A stretch of 64,000 bases of DNA from Anas platyrhynchos. Lineage: Eukaryota > Chordata > Aves > Anseriformes > Anatidae. Under the pieces are notes generated by a model. That model saw only the letters and a program-made list of their open reading frames with translations. It was not told the origin of the DNA and did not search any database. Both the position numbers and the translations under genes were made by a program. The stretch spans positions 23,557,001 to 23,621,000 of the forward strand of contig NC_092589.1 of the NCBI RefSeq assembly GCF_047663525.1. The letters run 5' to 3'. Of the stretch, positions 41,701-64,000 are shown in pieces; position 1 is the stretch's first letter, and the number at the start of each line of letters is the position of its first letter.

Positions 41701-42145
41701 AACATGCTGCACTACAGATGTTAGAACACACATGTGGAAATTAACGGGAAAGATGCGTTAGTATGAACACTGATTTGAAATTTGCTATCCAAACCTTGTG
41801 TTTTGTGGGGGGTGCCAGGAAAAAATTTGTTCCTTTTAGGCATCATAACATCCTTCAAAAACACTCTAATGCTCTTTTAATCCTTTAACAAGGGTTTTTG
41901 TATCAAAGAGGCGAGGTCAAGCAACTTGAATCAACTGCATTGCCTTTCCCAGCTCTGATCTTCAAAAATACCAGCTTGACCCGTATCTTGATAAAAGAAG
42001 TGGAACTGGAACAAAGTAAAAGAAATACCTTCTCCACTATCCCCAGGTCTCCTGTAGCCATTACATTTCTAACAATTGTCGCAGCTTTTTCCGCAACGGA
42101 ATATGCAGAGGCAACCACACGCATAAGCAGAGTTGGAGACGCCAT
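32632..42145 (-). CDS. BPNT1: 3'(2'),5'-bisphosphate nucleotidase 1, complete CDS in 8 coding exons
   Basis: This cytosolic Mg-dependent, lithium-inhibited phosphatase hydrolyses adenosine 3',5'-bisphosphate, the sulfotransferase by-product, to AMP (family knowledge). Eight joined exons give 924 nt, or 307 residues plus TAA; human has 308. Visible metal-site motifs are GEE at 72-74, WVDPLDGT with DPLDGT at 116-121, and [10 protein letters not shown] with Asp246: the three signatures of the inositol-monophosphatase-like lithium-sensitive superfamily. The start at 42145 has A at -3 and G at +4, and a splice acceptor lies 8 bases upstream, so a non-coding 5' exon is expected. The C-terminus VKQSLVP matches vertebrate BPNT1 ends. 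The gene is tandem with EPRS1 and divergent from IARS2. No canonical AATAAA is visible in the kilobase after the stop. Confidence 0.97.
34123..34228 (-). CDS. BPNT1: BPNT1 exon 8, C-terminal metal motif
   Basis: Codes residues 224-259, [20 protein letters not shown] then [16 protein letters not shown]. The WDxxAPEAIL motif supplies Asp246, the last metal ligand of the family. Confidence 0.96.
34525..34562. repeat. Perfect 19-bp tandem duplication
   Basis: ACTCTCTCTGTGTTATCTT occurs twice head to tail, in BPNT1 intron 7. No function is apparent. Confidence 0.9.
35103..35300 (-). CDS. BPNT1: BPNT1 exon 7
   Basis: Codes [20 protein letters not shown] through [20 protein letters not shown] to RVGGAGNK, the substrate-binding region. 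It is the largest coding exon, at 198 nt. Confidence 0.96.
35633..35736 (-). repeat. Direct copy B (original) of the BPNT1 exon 6/intron 6 segment
   Basis: This is the copy that belongs to the working exon. Alignment with 31536-31637 shows roughly eight substitutions and one 2-bp gap. The copies are about 4.1 kb apart. Confidence 0.9.
35723..35814 (-). CDS. BPNT1: BPNT1 exon 6
   Basis: Codes [20 protein letters not shown] and [10 protein letters not shown]. The last 14 bases and the following donor and intron sequence exist as a second copy near 31.6 kb (see findings). Confidence 0.95.
36083..36480 (-). mobile_element. CR1 LINE 3' fragment
   Basis: It begins at the CR1 3' end (CAGAATCACAGAATGGCCTA on the plus strand) and continues through decayed ORF2 C-terminal sequence ([20 protein letters not shown] on the minus strand). 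It lies in BPNT1 intron 5. The far end is uncertain. Confidence 0.85.
36957..37005 (-). CDS. BPNT1: BPNT1 exon 5, DPLDGT motif
   Basis: A 49-nt exon coding [16 protein letters not shown], which holds the superfamily signature DPxDGT (Asp116 and Asp119 bind the catalytic metals). Confidence 0.96.
37538..37645 (-). CDS. BPNT1: BPNT1 exon 4
   Basis: Codes residues 75-110, [20 protein letters not shown] to TGIKEEE, the acidic segment between the first and second metal motifs. Confidence 0.94.
37936..38040 (-). CDS. BPNT1: BPNT1 exon 3, first metal ligand
   Basis: Codes residues 40-74, from [20 protein letters not shown] to VTIIGEE. The GEE glutamates are part of the metal site. The GTAAGT donor follows directly. 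Confidence 0.95.
39870..41370 (+). mobile_element. CR1 LINE, 1.5-kb internally deleted copy
   Basis: The plus strand reads the CR1 ORF2 region between endonuclease and reverse transcriptase (a stretch resembling [19 protein letters not shown] near 40585), then skips most of the reverse transcriptase near 40.8-40.9 kb, and resumes in the C-terminal part. It ends with the typical tail (TTGGAACTAGATGATCTTTA and CCATTCTATGATTCCATA). Many stops make it non-functional. It lies in BPNT1 intron 2, antisense to BPNT1. Confidence 0.85.
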
Positions 42146-42153
42146 ACTGAATG
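42029..42153 (-). CDS. BPNT1: BPNT1 exon 2, first coding exon
   Basis: The TTTTCAG acceptor is followed by 8 non-coding bases, then ATG at 42145. It codes residues 1-39, [20 protein letters not shown] to TGDLGIVEK, and ends in phase 0. Confidence 0.94.
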
Positions 42154-43863
42154 CTGAAAAGAAACAAAACCAAGTTTGCACACTTCTTTAAAAATAAGGG
42201 ATGACAAGAAGGAAAATATTTTATATAACATTCCAAACAGATACAGGTTATTTAAGCTGAGTAGGAAGGGGGAAGTGAATTACAGTGAGTAGTAATAGTG
42301 AGCTGTGACTTTTCAATGCAATTCACTATGCCTTCAATTTGTAATTAAAGAGCAACTATCCCTGTAGCTCAAGGCCAGTAATCACCCTTTCCTCTCAGGT
42401 TTTTTGTACCTGGAATTATTATCAGGAATAAGAAGTGTTGACAATCATTCCATAACCTTTAAAATGCAGAGCTAATTGCTTTTTATGATTTCCTTACAAT
42501 TCTTCTACCTGTGTAGACTGCACCTTTTTTTGGAAGAGCTCACGTACATGATTTACTTCCAAGGAAAACTTATGAGCACAGAGCTAGAAAAAATGCAATT
42601 AATCACCAAACAGAATACGATAAGTATTAGGCTTCTCTCACAGTCACACGCTATTTGCAGCACTTTCAGCAAGTATTGCTTAAGTGGCAATAAGTCATTA
42701 TACAACACTGCTCCTTTCTTGCTTGAGATATCTAAGTATAATATAATTAGGTGATAAGTCCAGCTACTGTATATGATGTTGAAGTGACCCTAAATTCACC
42801 TCTATTTAAAGCAAAGGCAAATGGCAACGTTACAGGCATCAAAATCCTAAATGTAGCTGGTTTAAGGACCTTTTCAGCATTTTAGAAACACTGCAGAGGT
42901 ATCTTTAAACGTCAGAAGATCTCTGAAGCTAAAAGAGTAGACCATTTGTATAAGTATATTCAGAAAGCACAGTTGCTAATGTTAATTATTATTATTTACT
43001 GCTGATGGATGGGAGCAAAGTGCTCTGGAGTCATGCAGAATAGCCAAGGTCCATACCCAAAGCATACGCTGCCTATCTTGGACAGGCAGCAATGGCTACA
43101 GAGGAAATTTTGGAAATGCTATCAGTGGCAAAAAGCTGCTCCCAAACAACTGAAAAAATGCAGAGCAAGTATGCGTCATAAAATGTAGAAAGAAATACAC
43201 TATTATAACATACCCCCACATGAAATAAGGTAGAAAGAAGTAAAATAAAATGTCGCTTATTACATATTGAAAACATCTGGATCATGAGCACTTTTCAGAG
43301 CAGACAAATTAGGACAATTAGATGGGAAGTTTGGGAGAAAGAACTGAGTTTAGAAGAAGATAATTCAGGTTTTAACCGCAGCTCCCCATCCTTTGTGTGG
43401 CCTTTCATTGCACATTCACTTCTGCTTCATAAAGTGAGGCTAAAACTTAGTATTTCGCTGCTCAGCGCACCAAATGTGTGCATGAAGATGCAGAAGCCTC
43501 AGAAAGCAACAGGGAAACGCTGCCTTGGGGGCTTGAAGCTTGACCCAGCGCGTTCCTTGGATGCACTTCCCTTGGATTTTCCAAGCTTTCTGTGGAGAAA
43601 CCCTACGAAACCTTTAGGCAAACTTTAAAATACCCCCATGAAAACCACGATTTGCTGAAGAGGCACCGAAAAGGCGAGCTGCACAGCCCTCTCCCTGGTT
43701 GGGAGCAAGCGCTGAGGCGAGAACACGCAGAAGCTGCCTGGTATCTCCGTAGGGCTGCACCTCCCCGCGCGCCAGGCCTCGCGATGAGGGCACTTTTTGG
43801 TGTAAATTAGGCCAGATCCAGCCCCAAACCCGCCCTCCCCTTCCCCCCCCAGCCCTCACTCAC

Positions 43864-43960
43864 CCGCTGCGGCCCCGTCCCGGCGCGTCCCGGCCGCGCT
43901 CCCCTCTCCTCACCGGCCGCGGGCCCGCCCCTTCCCACCGCAGGCCCTGCCCCGCTCCGC
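43864..43960 (-). other. BPNT1: Probable non-coding first exon of BPNT1 (5' UTR)
   Basis: On the minus strand a strong donor, GCGG/GTGAGTGAG, occurs at the edge of the CpG island, and the next coding exon begins with an acceptor 8 bases before the ATG. The low end is set by that donor; the high end (transcription start) is a guess. Exon and donor use are inferred, with no transcript seen. Confidence 0.5.
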
Positions 43961-44202
43961 AGCACGCCCTTGCCGGCCGGGCCGCTGCCTGTCGCGACAC
44001 ACGACAGCGACCTGGCGGCGGGGTGGCGCGACCCAGGGGGCCGTCCCCTCGCATCCTCCCCCCCCCCTCTCTTCTCCCACCCCGCCTCGTTCCTCCCGCC
44101 GCGCGGCAGGGAAACGCGTTGCGGCGCGGCGTGTCCCTCGGCGCGGCCCGTCGGCGCCGGCCGCTCGCCGTAGCGCAGGCGGAAGCGCGGCGGAGCGCGG
44201 AG

Positions 44203-64000
<19,798 letters not shown>

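Noticed and set aside
44023..44202. In-frame 60-codon upstream extension of IARS2
   Set aside because: It starts with GTG, not ATG, and lies in the presumed promoter/5' UTR. The ATG at 44203 is the first in-frame ATG and gives a proper targeting peptide.

Overview
The window is vertebrate nuclear DNA, almost certainly from a bird. It carries three multi-exon genes with GT-AG introns, CpG-island promoters, and CR1 LINE fragments with the (ATTCTGTG)n tail that is typical of birds and other sauropsids. The gene order is EPRS1(-), BPNT1(-), IARS2(+), the same as on human chromosome 1q41. I cannot name the species from sequence alone.

Layout. Positions 582-28764 (minus strand) hold 25 coding exons of EPRS1, the bifunctional glutamyl/prolyl-tRNA synthetase. 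The start codon is in the window, but the gene runs off the left edge inside the prolyl-tRNA synthetase domain. Positions 28765-32631 are intergenic and contain a CpG island, a CR1 fragment close to the EPRS1 promoter, and a 100-bp copy of a piece of BPNT1. Positions 32632-42145 (minus) hold the complete coding sequence of BPNT1, a lithium-sensitive 3'(2'),5'-bisphosphate nucleotidase, in 8 coding exons encoding 307 residues. A non-coding first exon probably lies near 43.9 kb. Positions 43.7-44.7 kb form a CpG island that looks like a bidirectional promoter for BPNT1 and IARS2. From 44203 to the right edge (plus) lie 14 exons of IARS2, mitochondrial isoleucyl-tRNA synthetase, with a possible 15th exon starting at 63994. 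The KMSKS and anticodon-binding parts are outside the window.

Hidden inside IARS2 intron 12 (7.6 kb), on the opposite strand, are two microRNA hairpins: miR-194 (mature arm 53851-53872) and miR-215 (mature arm 53554-53574). They sit about 300 bp apart, in the arrangement known for the mammalian miR-194-1/miR-215 cluster.

Functionally, both synthetase genes serve translation, one in the cytosol and one in mitochondria. BPNT1 clears adenosine 3',5'-bisphosphate made by sulfotransferases. Nothing in the sequence ties the three into one pathway, and their linkage is old synteny.

The most notable points are an EPRS1 linker with five WHEP units (human has three), built from phase-0 repeat exons; the antisense miR-194/215 cluster; a mitochondrial presequence in IARS2 coded by a GC-rich hexanucleotide repeat; a 100-bp exon-5/intron-5 fragment of BPNT1 copied downstream of its own stop codon; and a perfect 25-bp palindrome in EPRS1 intron 20. 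I found no CRISPR array, bacterial operon, virus or unknown multi-gene system.
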